This document shows, in pieces, positions 37,728-46,381 of a stretch of 64,000 nucleotides of DNA; position 1 is the first letter of the stretch, and each line of letters opens with the position of its first letter. A program made the position numbers and the translations under genes. The DNA is taken from contig JACRAT010000029.1 in the NCBI GenBank assembly GCA_016234685.1, positions 80,999-144,998 of the forward strand, written 5' to 3'. Source of the stretch: Nitrosomonadales bacterium. Lineage in GTDB: Bacteria; Pseudomonadota; Gammaproteobacteria; Burkholderiales; Gallionellaceae. Below the pieces are notes generated by a model that made no database searches, was not told the origin of the DNA, and saw only the letters and a list, made by a program, of their open reading frames with translations.

Positions 37728-39143
37728 TTAGCCCTGAGCGATCTTCGCCAGCGTCTCGCTCACCAGCACTTGCGCGCGTTCCACGTTGTCGGCTTCGGCG
37801 TAGCAGCGTAGTTCCGGGGCGTTGCCGGAGGGGCGGAGGTGGGCGATCTCGCCGTTGGCGAAGGTGAGGCGCAGGCCGTCGGTGGTGTCGCGTTTGACCA
37901 CCACGCCCAGCGCGTCGCCCCACAGGCTGCGGTAGGCGTCTTCACTGGCTTGTAGACGTTCCAGCAGGGCGCGGCTGTCGGCGACGGCGAAATTCTGTAG
38001 GCGGTCGCTGGCGGTGAAACGTTGCGGCAGGCCGTTCAGCAGTTCGGATAGCTTGCAGCCTTGTTGCCGCGCCATCGCCAGTAGGGCGAGTGCGGGCAGG
38101 ATGGAATCGCGGGTGGGTAGGGCAGCCAGCGGGTGGCCGTTGACGACCAGATGATTGCCGGCAAGGAATCCGCCGTTGGCCTCGAAGCCGGCCACACCGC
38201 CGCTGGCTTGCTCCATGCCGGCGATCACGTAGGGCGAGCCGATGCGAGTGCGGATGACGTATTTGAAGTGGCCGGAGGCTTCGATGGCGGTGTTGCAGCT
38301 CACCGGGGTGACGATGGTGTCCGCGCCGAGGAACTTGGCGCACAGCAGGCCGACCACGTCGCCGCGCAGCCATTCGCCGGTCTCGTCGCCGATTAGCGGG
38401 CGGTCGCCGTCGCCGTCGGTGGAGATGATCGCGTCCAGTTTATAGTGTGCCGCCCAAGTGCGGCCACGCTGGCGGTCTTCTTCGCCCACGGCCTCGGTGT
38501 CGATGGGGACGAAGGTGTCGGTGCGCTCAAGCCCCAGCACGTCTGCGCCGAGGTCGGACAGGATCTGCTTCAGCACATCGCGCGCGGCGCTGGAATGTTC
38601 GTACACGCCGACGCGCCAGCCTTTGAGCAGGTCAGCCGAGAATAGCTCGGTATAGCGCAGGCGGAATTGATCCAGCGCGACCGGGTTGACGGCAGGCAAC
38701 TCGCCCGCGAGTGCGCCGATCTCTACCGTCGCACCAGCGATGGCGGCTTCGTCGGCCTTGCTGATCTCGCCTTGCGAGGTGTAGAACTTGATGCCGTTGC
38801 GGTCAAACGGGATGTGGCTGCCGGTGACCATGATGGCCGGGATGCCCAGCGCCAAGCTGTGCAGCGCCAGTGCCGGAGTCGGCAGCACACCGCAATAATC
38901 CACTTCGCAACCAGCTTCGCGGATCGCCGCCGCGCAGGCGCGGGCGATGGTTGGGCTGGACGGACGCAGGTCGATGCCCAGCGCGATCTTCTGTCCGGCT
39001 GGCAGCCTCAGACCTTGCAGGAAAGCCAGTGTGTACGCCGCGCACACTGCGTCGCTCATCTGGCTGACCAGCCCGCGTGCACCACTGGTGCCGAACGCCA
39101 CGCCGCTGGCGGCCATCATCTGCTGAATGTTGATTGTCGTCAT
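37728..39143 (-). CDS. Phosphomannomutase / phosphoglucomutase family
   Basis: The 471-residue alpha-D-phosphohexomutase interconverts hexose 6- and 1-phosphates for cell-surface sugar synthesis. It has the phospho-serine S109 in VTGSHIPFDRNGIKFY, metal-binding DGDGDRPL (243-250), sugar-binding GFEANGGFLAG and the terminal LRPSGNAPELRCYAEA. A mannose versus glucose preference cannot be fixed; the sequence resembles the CpsG/ManB branch. It is transcribed from the minus strand, 94 bp from rdgB. Confidence 0.88.
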   Translation of the reverse strand: MTTINIQQMMAASGVAFGTSGARGLVSQMSDAVCAAYTLAFLQGLRLPAGQKIALGIDLRPSSPTIARACAAAIREAGCEVDYCGVLPTPALALHSLALGIPAIMVTGSHIPFDRNGIKFYTSQGEISKADEAAIAGATVEIGALAGELPAVNPVALDQFRLRYTELFSADLLKGWRVGVYEHSSAARDVLKQILSDLGADVLGLERTDTFVPIDTEAVGEEDRQRGRTWAAHYKLDAIISTDGDGDRPLIGDETGEWLRGDVVGLLCAKFLGADTIVTPVSCNTAIEASGHFKYVIRTRIGSPYVIAGMEQASGGVAGFEANGGFLAGNHLVVNGHPLAALPTRDSILPALALLAMARQQGCKLSELLNGLPQRFTASDRLQNFAVADSRALLERLQASEDAYRSLWGDALGVVVKRDTTDGLRLTFANGEIAHLRPSGNAPELRCYAEADNVERAQVLVSETLAKIAQG

Positions 39144-39237
39144 AAGATTAACCTGAGGAGTAATGGTAAGAATGGAGTGGAAGCGGTTCGCGCCCGCTTT
39201 TCGCGCTGTGATTATCGCACCGGGACGAGGCGTGTCG

Positions 39238-39852
39238 CTACTCGGGAGGGATCGAGTGGCGGCCCAACTTCTCCAGCAATATCTGGAGCGCCAGCGCGCG
39301 GTGGCTGAGCTGGGCTTTTTGCTCGTGGCTGAGTTGGGCAGCGGTCTGGCCGAACTGTGGTAGCCAGAAATACGGGTCGTAGCCGAAACCGCCGTCGCCG
39401 CGCGCCTCGTGGGCGATCTCGCCGTGCCATTCGCCCTCGGCGATCAGCGGTTGCGGGTCGTCCGCGTGGCGCACCAGCACCAGCACGCAGTAGTAATGGG
39501 CGCGGCGGTCGGTCACGCCTTGCATCACTTCCAGCAGCTTTTCGTTGTTGCGCTGATCCGACTTGGGGTCGTCGCCCGCATAGCGTGCGGAGATCACGCC
39601 GGGCGCGCCGCCGAGTGCCTCGACGCAGATGCCGGAATCGTCCGCCAGCGCGGGCAGGCCGCTCTCGCGGCTGACGTGGCGGGCTTTCGCCAGTGCGTTC
39701 TCGACGAAGGTGCAGTGCGGTTCTTCTGCTTCCGAGATGCCGAGCTGCGCTTGCGTCAGCACTTCGATGCCGAGCGGCGACAACATGCGCTGAAACTCAC
39801 GCAGTTTGCCAGCGTTGTTGGAGGCGATGACCAGTTTTTGCACCTTAGCCAC
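39238..39852 (-). CDS. rdgB: XTP/dITP pyrophosphatase (house-cleaning nucleotidase)
   Basis: The 204-residue Ham1-family enzyme hydrolyses non-canonical purine nucleotides such as dITP and XTP. Motifs are [14 protein letters not shown] near the N-terminus, [38 protein letters not shown] and the terminal [18 protein letters not shown]. The start overlaps the end of rph by 8 bp, a common pairing in betaproteobacteria. Confidence 0.95.
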   Translation of the reverse strand: MAKVQKLVIASNNAGKLREFQRMLSPLGIEVLTQAQLGISEAEEPHCTFVENALAKARHVSRESGLPALADDSGICVEALGGAPGVISARYAGDDPKSDQRNNEKLLEVMQGVTDRRAHYYCVLVLVRHADDPQPLIAEGEWHGEIAHEARGDGGFGYDPYFWLPQFGQTAAQLSHEQKAQLSHRALALQILLEKLGRHSIPPE

Positions 39853-40561
39853 CCAGCGAGTCGCCTTGGATCTCGACCAGTTGTGTGATGGCTGCCTGTG
39901 CCAAGTCCAGCAGCGCGTCCATCTCGGCGCGGGAATAGGGCGCGCCTTCCGCCGTGCCTTGCACTTCGACGAAGCCGCCGCTGCCTGTCATCACCACGTT
40001 CATGTCTGTATCGCAGGCGGAATCTTCCAGATAGTCCAGATCCAGCACCGGCACGCCTTGATATATGCCCACCGAGATGGCGGCGACGAAGTCCTTCAGC
40101 GGGCTGTCGCTGATCTTTTGCTGGCGGATCAAGGCGGTGACGGCATCGTGCAGGGCGACGTAAGCGCCGGTGATGCTGGCGGTGCGCGTGCCGCCATCGG
40201 CTTGGATCACGTCGCAATCGAGGTGGATGGTGCGTTCACCCAGTTTGGACAGATCGACCACGGCGCGCAGACTGCGTCCGATCAGGCGCTGGATCTCTTG
40301 GGTACGGCCAGTTTGCTTGCCTCGGGCGGCCTCGCGCTGCATCCGTTCGCCGGTGGAGCGCGGCAACATGCCGTATTCCGCCGTCACCCAGCCCTCGCCA
40401 CTGCCCTTTTTGTGGGGCGGGACGCGCTCTTCCACACTGGCGGTGCAGATCACCTTGGTGTCGCCGAACTCGATCAGCACCGAGCCTTCGGCGTGCTTGG
40501 TGTATTGGCGGGTGATGCGCACACGGCGCAATTCGTTGGGCTGGCGTTGGCTTGGGCGCAT
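39845..40561 (-). CDS. rph: Ribonuclease PH
   Basis: The 238-residue phosphorolytic exoribonuclease trims tRNA 3' ends. It has the start [46 protein letters not shown] residues, the core [43 protein letters not shown] and [20 protein letters not shown]. The ribosome site AAGGAG precedes the ATG. rdgB follows with an 8-bp overlap. Confidence 0.96.
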   Translation of the reverse strand: MRPSQRQPNELRRVRITRQYTKHAEGSVLIEFGDTKVICTASVEERVPPHKKGSGEGWVTAEYGMLPRSTGERMQREAARGKQTGRTQEIQRLIGRSLRAVVDLSKLGERTIHLDCDVIQADGGTRTASITGAYVALHDAVTALIRQQKISDSPLKDFVAAISVGIYQGVPVLDLDYLEDSACDTDMNVVMTGSGGFVEVQGTAEGAPYSRAEMDALLDLAQAAITQLVEIQGDSLGG

Positions 40562-40589
40562 GGTTCAGGCTCCTTGAAAAGTGGCGGGC

Positions 40590-40595
40590 ATTATA
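40590..40595 (-). promoter_or_regulatory. -10 element of the rph-rdgB promoter
   Basis: The minus strand reads TATAAT about 30 bp before the rph ATG. No good -35 is seen at 16-18 bp. The element mirrors one on the plus strand at 40676 facing yicC. Confidence 0.45.
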
Positions 40596-40675
40596 GCCTG
40601 CAACGCCATGAGTCGAATCGGCTCGTCGGTAGCCCGGCTCGTAACGCCGCAGTAGGTGAACCGGGGCGCGCGTAA

Positions 40676-40681
40676 TATAAT
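40676..40681 (+). promoter_or_regulatory. -10 element of the yicC-gmk-rpoZ-spoT promoter
   Basis: A perfect TATAAT lies 35 bp before the yicC ATG, followed by the GC-rich CGCGCCC. The -35 region is weak. A GC-rich discriminator after the -10 is typical of growth-rate-controlled genes. Confidence 0.45.
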
Positions 40682-40716
40682 CGCGCCCTTGTTTGAACCT
40701 GACTCTGGAGCGCGTG

Positions 40717-41583
40717 ATGATCTACAGCATGACCGGCTATGCCTCTGCCGCAGCGGAACTGCCCGCTGGTTCGCTCACCTTGGAGCTGCGCTCCGTCAAT
40801 CACCGCTACCTCGATCTTCAGTTCCGTATGCCGGAAGACTTGCGCACGCTGGAGCCCGCCATGCGCGAGGCGATCTCGGCGCAGATGCAGCGCGGCAAGA
40901 TCGAATGTCGCGTCAACTATACCGCTCGCACCGTGGTCGCCGAGGCGACGCAGCTCAATCATGACATGTTGAAGCGGCTGGCCGACTGGAGCCGCGAAGT
41001 GCAGACCGTGTTGCATGACGCGCGCGGATTGAGCGTGGCCGACGTGCTGCGCTGGGAAGGCGTGCTGGATCGCCCGGCTGCTTCGCTGGACGAGTTGCGC
41101 GGCGCATTGCTGGAGTTGTTGCAGAAGGTGGTGCAGGATTTTGCTGCCGCCCGCGCCCGCGAGGGCGAGAAGCTGAAGGACTTCCTGTTGCAGCGCGTCG
41201 AGCAGATCGAGGCGGTGCGGCAGGCCGTCGCGCCGCGCATCCCGGCGGCGGTGGCGGCCTACGAGGCCAAGCTGGCCGCGCGTCTGCGCGAGGCGGTGCA
41301 GGGCGGTGACGATGAGCGGTTGCATCAGGAAGTCGTGCTGTTCGCTACCCGCATCGACGTGGATGAAGAGTTGTCGCGCTTGTCCGCCCACTTGTCTGAA
41401 GTCCGTCGCATCCTGAGCAAGGGCGGTGCGGCGGGCAAGCGGCTGGATTTTCTGATGCAGGAACTCAACCGCGAAGCCAACACGCTAGGCTCGAAGGCCG
41501 TGGATACCGAAGTCTCGCGCGCTTCGATGGAACTCAAGCTGCTCATCGAGCAGATGCGCGAACAGATACAAAACATCGAATAA
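40717..41583 (+). CDS. yicC: YicC-family endoribonuclease
   Basis: The 288-residue protein begins MIYSMTGYASAAAEL, the invariant YicC start, and ends with the family's DUF1732 region (FATRIDVDEELSRLSAHLSEVRRIL, GGAAGKRLDFLMQELNREANTLGSKA). YicC proteins have been linked to RNA decay as endoribonucleases. GGAG lies 7 bp before the ATG; an upstream TTG frame start is ignored. gmk follows 9 bp on. Confidence 0.92.
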   Translation: MIYSMTGYASAAAELPAGSLTLELRSVNHRYLDLQFRMPEDLRTLEPAMREAISAQMQRGKIECRVNYTARTVVAEATQLNHDMLKRLADWSREVQTVLHDARGLSVADVLRWEGVLDRPAASLDELRGALLELLQKVVQDFAAARAREGEKLKDFLLQRVEQIEAVRQAVAPRIPAAVAAYEAKLAARLREAVQGGDDERLHQEVVLFATRIDVDEELSRLSAHLSEVRRILSKGGAAGKRLDFLMQELNREANTLGSKAVDTEVSRASMELKLLIEQMREQIQNIE

Positions 41584-41592
41584 GGAACCGCC

Positions 41593-42213
41593 ATGTCCGG
41601 CAATCTTTTCATCATCAGTGCGCCTTCCGGCGCGGGCAAGACCAGTCTGGTGCAGCGTCTGCTGGCCATCAATTCCGGCATCCGTCTGTCCATCTCCTAC
41701 ACCACGCGCGCGCCGCGCCCCGGTGAGGTCGATGGGCGGGACTACCACTTCGTCAGCCGGGAGTCTTTCCTGCAAATGGCTGAGCGGGGCGATTTTCTGG
41801 AGAGCGCCGAGGTTTACGGCAACCTTTACGGCACGTCGCAGTCGTGGATCGAGGCTCAGTTGGACAGCGGTAGCGACATCCTGTTGGAGATCGACTGGCA
41901 GGGCGCAGCGCAGGTGCGCAAGCTGTTCACCGAAGCGCTCAGCATCTTCATCTTGCCGCCTTCACTGGATGCACTGCATGTCCGCTTGCGCGGGCGGCGG
42001 CAGGACAGCGACGAGGTGATCGCCCAGCGCATGGCGGCCGCGCGCGAGGACATCTCTCATGTGTCTGAATTCGACTATGTTATTATCAACGACAATCTGG
42101 ATGAGGCTTTGCAGCAACTCAACGCGGTCATCGTCGCCGCGCGCCAGCAACGGAATCACCAACTGATCCGTCACCAGCATCTAATCAATCAACTGCAATC
42201 TCTGGAGAACTAA
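41593..42213 (+). CDS. gmk: Guanylate kinase
   Basis: The 206-residue enzyme phosphorylates GMP to GDP. It has the P-loop SAPSGAGKTSL (from residue 9), the GMP-binding SYTTRAPRPGEVDGRDYHFVS and the LEIDWQGAAQVR segment. It is the second gene of yicC-gmk-rpoZ-spoT, a classic stringent-response neighbourhood. Confidence 0.97.
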   Translation: MSGNLFIISAPSGAGKTSLVQRLLAINSGIRLSISYTTRAPRPGEVDGRDYHFVSRESFLQMAERGDFLESAEVYGNLYGTSQSWIEAQLDSGSDILLEIDWQGAAQVRKLFTEALSIFILPPSLDALHVRLRGRRQDSDEVIAQRMAAAREDISHVSEFDYVIINDNLDEALQQLNAVIVAARQQRNHQLIRHQHLINQLQSLEN

Positions 42214-42216
42214 ATC

Positions 42217-42423
42217 ATGGCAAGAATCACTGTCGACGACTGTATGAAGTACATTCCTAACCGTTTCGAGTTGACTTTGGCTGCGGCTTACCGCGCCCGT
42301 CAGTTGGCCAATGGCGCGAGCTATCTGGTGGAAGAAAGCCGCGACAAGCCGACCGTCGTCGCCCTGCGCGAGATCAGCGAAGGTTTGGTCGGCCTAGAGA
42401 TCCTCAATCGCGGTCAGGCCTGA
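42217..42423 (+). CDS. rpoZ: RNA polymerase omega subunit
   Basis: The 68-residue omega protein begins [34 protein letters not shown], the family signature, and helps fold the beta-prime subunit and bind ppGpp. It lies 3 bp after gmk and 47 bp before the (p)ppGpp synthetase gene. The C-terminus is short compared with E. coli omega (91 residues), as is common in betaproteobacteria. Confidence 0.96.
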   Translation: MARITVDDCMKYIPNRFELTLAAAYRARQLANGASYLVEESRDKPTVVALREISEGLVGLEILNRGQA

Positions 42424-42470
42424 TCGACACCAGAATCACGGGCGGCTTCGCCGCCTGTCAGAACCCCTCC

Positions 42471-44591
42471 ATGACTGACTCCGAACTATTGTTCGAGGAG
42501 GTCGCCGCTTATCTCAAGCCCAAGGATGTCGAGCATATCCGCGCGGCGCTTGAGTACAGCGAGGCTGCCCATCTCGGTCAGTTCCGCAAATCCGGCGAGC
42601 CTTACGTCTCGCACCCCATCGCGGTGGCGCGCTTGCTTACGCCCTTGCACTTGGATGCGCAGGCCATCATGGCGGCGCTGCTGCATGATGTGGTGGAAGA
42701 CACCGAGATCAGCATGGAGCAGATCGCCGAGAAGTTCGGCAAGTCGGTGGCGCAACTGGTGGACGGGGTCAGCAAGCTCGACAAGATCGAGTTCGCCACC
42801 CGCGAAGATGCGCAGGCGGAGAACTTCCGCAAGATGCTGCTGGCGATGGCGCGCGATGTGCGTGTCATCCTCATCAAACTGGCTGACCGGCTGCACAACA
42901 TGCGCACGCTGGGGGCGATGTCGCCGGAGAAGAGCGAGCGCATCGCGCGCGAGACGATGGAGATCTATGCACCCATCGCCAATCGCCTCGGTCTGAATGC
43001 CATCTATCAGGAGCTGGAAGACCTCAGCTTCAAGTATCTCTATCCCAATCGCTACGCCGTGCTGTCCAAGGCGCTGAAAGTGGCGCGCGGCAACCGCCGC
43101 GAAGTGGTGAGCAAGATCCTCGAAAGCGTCACCCAACGGCTGGAGGCGCAGCATGTCCCGGCGCTGGTGAAGGGGCGCGAGAAGCATCTGCACAGCATCT
43201 ACCGCAAGATGCAGACCAAATCGCTGGCCTTCGCGCAGGTGCTGGATATTTACGCCTTCCGCGTGCTGGTGGACGATGTGCCGTCGTGTTATCTGGCGCT
43301 GGGGGCGCTGCACGGCTTGTACAAGCCCATCCCCGGACGCTTCAAGGATTACATCGCTATCCCCAAGGCCAACGGCTATCAGTCCCTGCACACCACGCTG
43401 TTCGGCCCCTTCGGCACGCCGATCGAGGTGCAGATCCGCACCCACGAGATGCACAAGATCGCTGAGGCGGGTGTGGCTTCGCACTGGCTGTACAAATCGA
43501 CAGACACTCCGTTCAAGGATCTACACACGCAGACCCACCAATGGCTGCAAAGCCTGCTGGAAAGTCTGTCGCAGAGCGGCGATTCACTGGAGTTCCTCGA
43601 ACACCTCAAGGTCGATCTGTTCCCCGACGAGGTCTACGTGTTCACGCCCAAGGGCAAGATCATGGCTCTGCCGCGCGGTGCGACGGCGGTCGATTTCGCT
43701 TACAGCGTCCACACCGACATCGGCAACCGCTGCGTCGCTGCACAAGTCAATTTTGAACTAGTTCCGCTGCGTACCGAGTTGCGTAACGGCGACCGCGTCG
43801 AGGTTATCACCGCGCCGCACGCCAAGCCCAATCCGGCCTGGCTCTCCTACGTCATCACCAGCAAGGCGCGCAGCGAGATACGCCACTTTTTGCGCACCGT
43901 CCATTTCAGCGAGGCGATCTCGCTGGGCGAACGTCTGCTGGGACAGGCCTTCACGTCCTTGGGGCGCAAGCTCTCCGAGGTCGATCCCCTGTGTTGGGAC
44001 CGGCTGGCGAAGGAGACCGGCGCGAAATCGCGTGACGAGATCTTGGCCGACATCGGGCTGGGCCGCCGCCTCAATATGGTCATCGCCCGTCAGCTCGCCC
44101 GCGTCGGCGAGGACGGCAGCGGCGAGCAGGCCAATACCGGAGGTGTCGTTACCATTCAGGGCACGGAAGGCATGGCGGTGCAGTTCGCTAAGTGCTGCCG
44201 CCCCATCCCCGGCGACCCCATCATCGGGGTCATCAAGCACGGACAGGGGCTCATCGTCCATACCCACGATTGCCCTACCTTGCGCAAAGGCAAGAGCGGC
44301 GTGGACAAGTGGATGGACGTGGCGTGGGACAAACACATCAACCGCCCCTTCGAAGTCAGCATCAAACTCATCGTCGCCAACCAGCGCGGCGTGCTGGCCA
44401 AGGTCGCGGCGGCCATCGCCGATGCCGAGTCCAACATCGAGAACGTGCATTTCACCAACGAAGGCGAATACACCGCGCTGTATTTCACCTTGCAAGTCGG
44501 CCACCGCCAGCATCTGGCCCGCGTCATGCGTGGTCTGCGCGGCATACCGGAGGTAGTGCGCATCACTCGGGTCAAGAGCGTACCGGTCTAG
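42471..44591 (+). CDS. spoT: Bifunctional (p)ppGpp synthetase/hydrolase
   Basis: The 706-residue RelA/SpoT enzyme controls the stringent response. Domains run in order: HD hydrolase (SHPIAVARLL, LLHDVVEDT, KLADRLHNMRTL), synthetase (YRKMQTKSL, DIYAFRVLV, GRFKDYIAIPKANGYQSLHTTL), TGS (VFTPKGKIMALPRGATAVDFAYSVHTDIG), zinc-finger-like helical part (CCRPIPGDPIIG) and ACT. Both HD residues and the synthetase signature are intact, so it is bifunctional. It is a single-copy-like Rel/SpoT at the end of the gmk-rpoZ operon. Confidence 0.95.
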   Translation: MTDSELLFEEVAAYLKPKDVEHIRAALEYSEAAHLGQFRKSGEPYVSHPIAVARLLTPLHLDAQAIMAALLHDVVEDTEISMEQIAEKFGKSVAQLVDGVSKLDKIEFATREDAQAENFRKMLLAMARDVRVILIKLADRLHNMRTLGAMSPEKSERIARETMEIYAPIANRLGLNAIYQELEDLSFKYLYPNRYAVLSKALKVARGNRREVVSKILESVTQRLEAQHVPALVKGREKHLHSIYRKMQTKSLAFAQVLDIYAFRVLVDDVPSCYLALGALHGLYKPIPGRFKDYIAIPKANGYQSLHTTLFGPFGTPIEVQIRTHEMHKIAEAGVASHWLYKSTDTPFKDLHTQTHQWLQSLLESLSQSGDSLEFLEHLKVDLFPDEVYVFTPKGKIMALPRGATAVDFAYSVHTDIGNRCVAAQVNFELVPLRTELRNGDRVEVITAPHAKPNPAWLSYVITSKARSEIRHFLRTVHFSEAISLGERLLGQAFTSLGRKLSEVDPLCWDRLAKETGAKSRDEILADIGLGRRLNMVIARQLARVGEDGSGEQANTGGVVTIQGTEGMAVQFAKCCRPIPGDPIIGVIKHGQGLIVHTHDCPTLRKGKSGVDKWMDVAWDKHINRPFEVSIKLIVANQRGVLAKVAAAIADAESNIENVHFTNEGEYTALYFTLQVGHRQHLARVMRGLRGIPEVVRITRVKSVPV

Positions 44592-44601
44592 AGGACGAGA
44601 G

Positions 44602-44635
44602 AAAAACCTGCGCTGGCCCGCAGGTTTTTTATTTT
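44602..44635 (+). terminator. Intrinsic terminator of the spoT operon
   Basis: AACCTGCG-CTGGCC-CGCAGGTT, an 8-bp stem, is followed by TTTTATTTT, 10 bp after the spoT stop codon. Confidence 0.93.
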
Positions 44636-44738
44636 GGGCCCACTCAGGATACTTCCTTCGCTAGGGGGATTTGGGTATCGTTGCCGGGACTCATCCATCA
44701 GCCGGAAAGCTTTTAAACCATACTCAAGGAGTGACACC

Positions 44739-45566
44739 ATGAACGCGGTAAACAGGTTGTTCGAGGCATTGCCAGCATTGCCGATGATGCCCAAAGTCGT
44801 GCAAGACGTGATCCAATCACTCAAGGATGATACGGCGAACTATTCGGCTCTTGCTGCCAAAGTCGCGCAGGATCAAGTCATCTCGGCCAAGGTGCTGCGC
44901 TTGGCCAATTCCCCCCACTTCGGCGTCAGCCGCCAGATCAAGACCATCGACGATGCCATCTCTTTGATCGGATTGAACAGCCTGCGCACGCTGGTCATCG
45001 CCTCCGGTGTGACCGGGGCGTTCACTTCGGTGGCGGGGCTGGATCTGAAAAAATTCTGGCGTCACAGTCTGCTGACGGCGCTCGTCGCCCGTCACATTTG
45101 CCGCTTGCGCAAGCAGGAGGCCGAGGTCGCCTACACCTGCGGACTGATGCATCCCATCGGCGAGTTGCTGATCCACTTGGCCTTCCCCGATGCTGCGGCG
45201 GAAGTCGAAGCTGTCTGTCGCGGCAAGAGTGTGCCGGAGCGCGTGGCCGTCGAGCGGGTGCGGATCGGTCTGGATCATGCACTGGTCGGGGCCGAGTTGG
45301 CGCGGCGCTGGAATTTTCCCGAGGTCATCCAGCAAGCCATCCACTATTACGCAGAGCCTTTACACAAGGATGCTGGCCCGCTTTCGCCCACCATCTATCT
45401 GGCGGCGCACATCGCGTTCGGCTTGGAGAATGACGAGGATCCACAGCGCATTGCCGAGACCATCAATCCCGCGCTCGCATTGTCGATGGGCATAGACCGC
45501 ATCGAATGGGTAGACCCCATCGCCAGCTGTCGCCCCTTCCTTGCGGAAGTGGAGCAGATGCTCTAA
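44739..45566 (+). CDS. HDOD-domain signalling protein
   Basis: The 275-residue protein is a single HDOD domain: LPALPMMPKVVQDVIQSLKDDTANYSALAAKVAQDQVISAKVLRLANS, SLIGLNSLRTLVIASG, CGLMHPIGELLIHLAF and DHALVGAELARRWNFPEVIQQAIHYY. HDOD proteins lack the full HD catalytic set and act in regulation. The ATG at 44739 has AAGGAG 9 bp upstream. It is followed at its stop by a MITE-like element. Target unknown. Confidence 0.9.
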   Translation: MNAVNRLFEALPALPMMPKVVQDVIQSLKDDTANYSALAAKVAQDQVISAKVLRLANSPHFGVSRQIKTIDDAISLIGLNSLRTLVIASGVTGAFTSVAGLDLKKFWRHSLLTALVARHICRLRKQEAEVAYTCGLMHPIGELLIHLAFPDAAAEVEAVCRGKSVPERVAVERVRIGLDHALVGAELARRWNFPEVIQQAIHYYAEPLHKDAGPLSPTIYLAAHIAFGLENDEDPQRIAETINPALALSMGIDRIEWVDPIASCRPFLAEVEQML

Positions 45567-45709
45567 CAGGCTGCTGAAAAACTACTGCGGTGGTTATCTG
45601 CGGCGTTGCGCGGTACTCGCGCCCTTCGCTTATCCATTTGATATGTCTCAGTCGCTGCGCTCCGTGCGCCTTGCATCTGACCATCCTTGCTACGTTTTTC
45701 AGCAGCCTG
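45567..45709. mobile_element. MITE-like element with 16-bp terminal inverted repeats and CTAA target duplication
   Basis: The element is 143 bp. The ends CAGGCTGCTGAAAAAC and GTTTTTCAGCAGCCTG are exact inverted repeats. CTAA flanks both ends (45563-45566 and 45710-45713), which fits a 4-bp target-site duplication. No transposase is encoded, so movement would need one in trans. Each flanking CTAA contains the stop codon of one adjacent gene. Confidence 0.85.
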
Positions 45710-46381
45710 CTAAGGCAATCGGCCCGCAGCGACCAGTCGGCTGTAAAGCTGGGGGCGGGAGAGCCAGATGGTCTGGTCGTCGAAGCTGGGGGACGACGCA
45801 TCGCTTTGGTAGGTGCCGCCGCTGGCCTCGAAGCTGGCGTTGTGTCCGTCCGGGCTGAGGTTCTTGCCGGTGGAATAGATGATGGCGATGGGGCGTTCGG
45901 TGGTGGCGGTCAGGGTCGTGCCAGCGTTGTCGCGCAGAGTCAGCGCGTCGGCGGAGAAGCTGGTGCCGAGTGCGATGGCCGCACCAGCGAAGTTGCGGTC
46001 GACACGGTAGCGCCAATAGCCCAGCCAAGCGTCGCCCGTCGCATGGCGTTTAATCCCACAAGCATCGGTCTCCGAGATCCCCAAGGTCTTCCACGGCAGA
46101 TAGCCTTCGGCGCTGGGGGCGTTGCTGCACTGGCTGGCGGCGAGTCCATAGTTCGCATCGGCGGGGTCGCTCACGCTGGTGGGGCAGGGCAGATTGCCGT
46201 TGATGAGGGCGTAGCCCAGCAGCGCATCGCGTATCTCCTCCAATCCGCGCTGGGTGTCGTGCATCCGTTTTTGCTCGACTTGCGCGCCTAGCGGCAGCAG
46301 CAGTCCGCCAGCGAGGATGCCGACGATGCACAACACCACGGCCAACTCGATCAGACTGAATCCTAGTTCGCGCATCTTCAT
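45710..46381 (-). CDS. Pseudopilin-like protein with prepilin cleavage motif
   Basis: The 223-residue protein has a type IV prepilin leader: MKMRELG cleaved before F8, then FSLIELAVVLCIVGILAGG with the conserved glutamate at mature position 5 (E12). The globular part shares a motif with the next gene, GNLPCPTSVSDP...GYLPWKTLGISETDACG. A prepilin peptidase must exist elsewhere in the genome. The stop TAG lies within the repeated CTAA that borders the MITE. It overlaps the neighbour by 4 bp. Confidence 0.82.
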   Translation of the reverse strand: MKMRELGFSLIELAVVLCIVGILAGGLLLPLGAQVEQKRMHDTQRGLEEIRDALLGYALINGNLPCPTSVSDPADANYGLAASQCSNAPSAEGYLPWKTLGISETDACGIKRHATGDAWLGYWRYRVDRNFAGAAIALGTSFSADALTLRDNAGTTLTATTERPIAIIYSTGKNLSPDGHNASFEASGGTYQSDASSPSFDDQTIWLSRPQLYSRLVAAGRLP

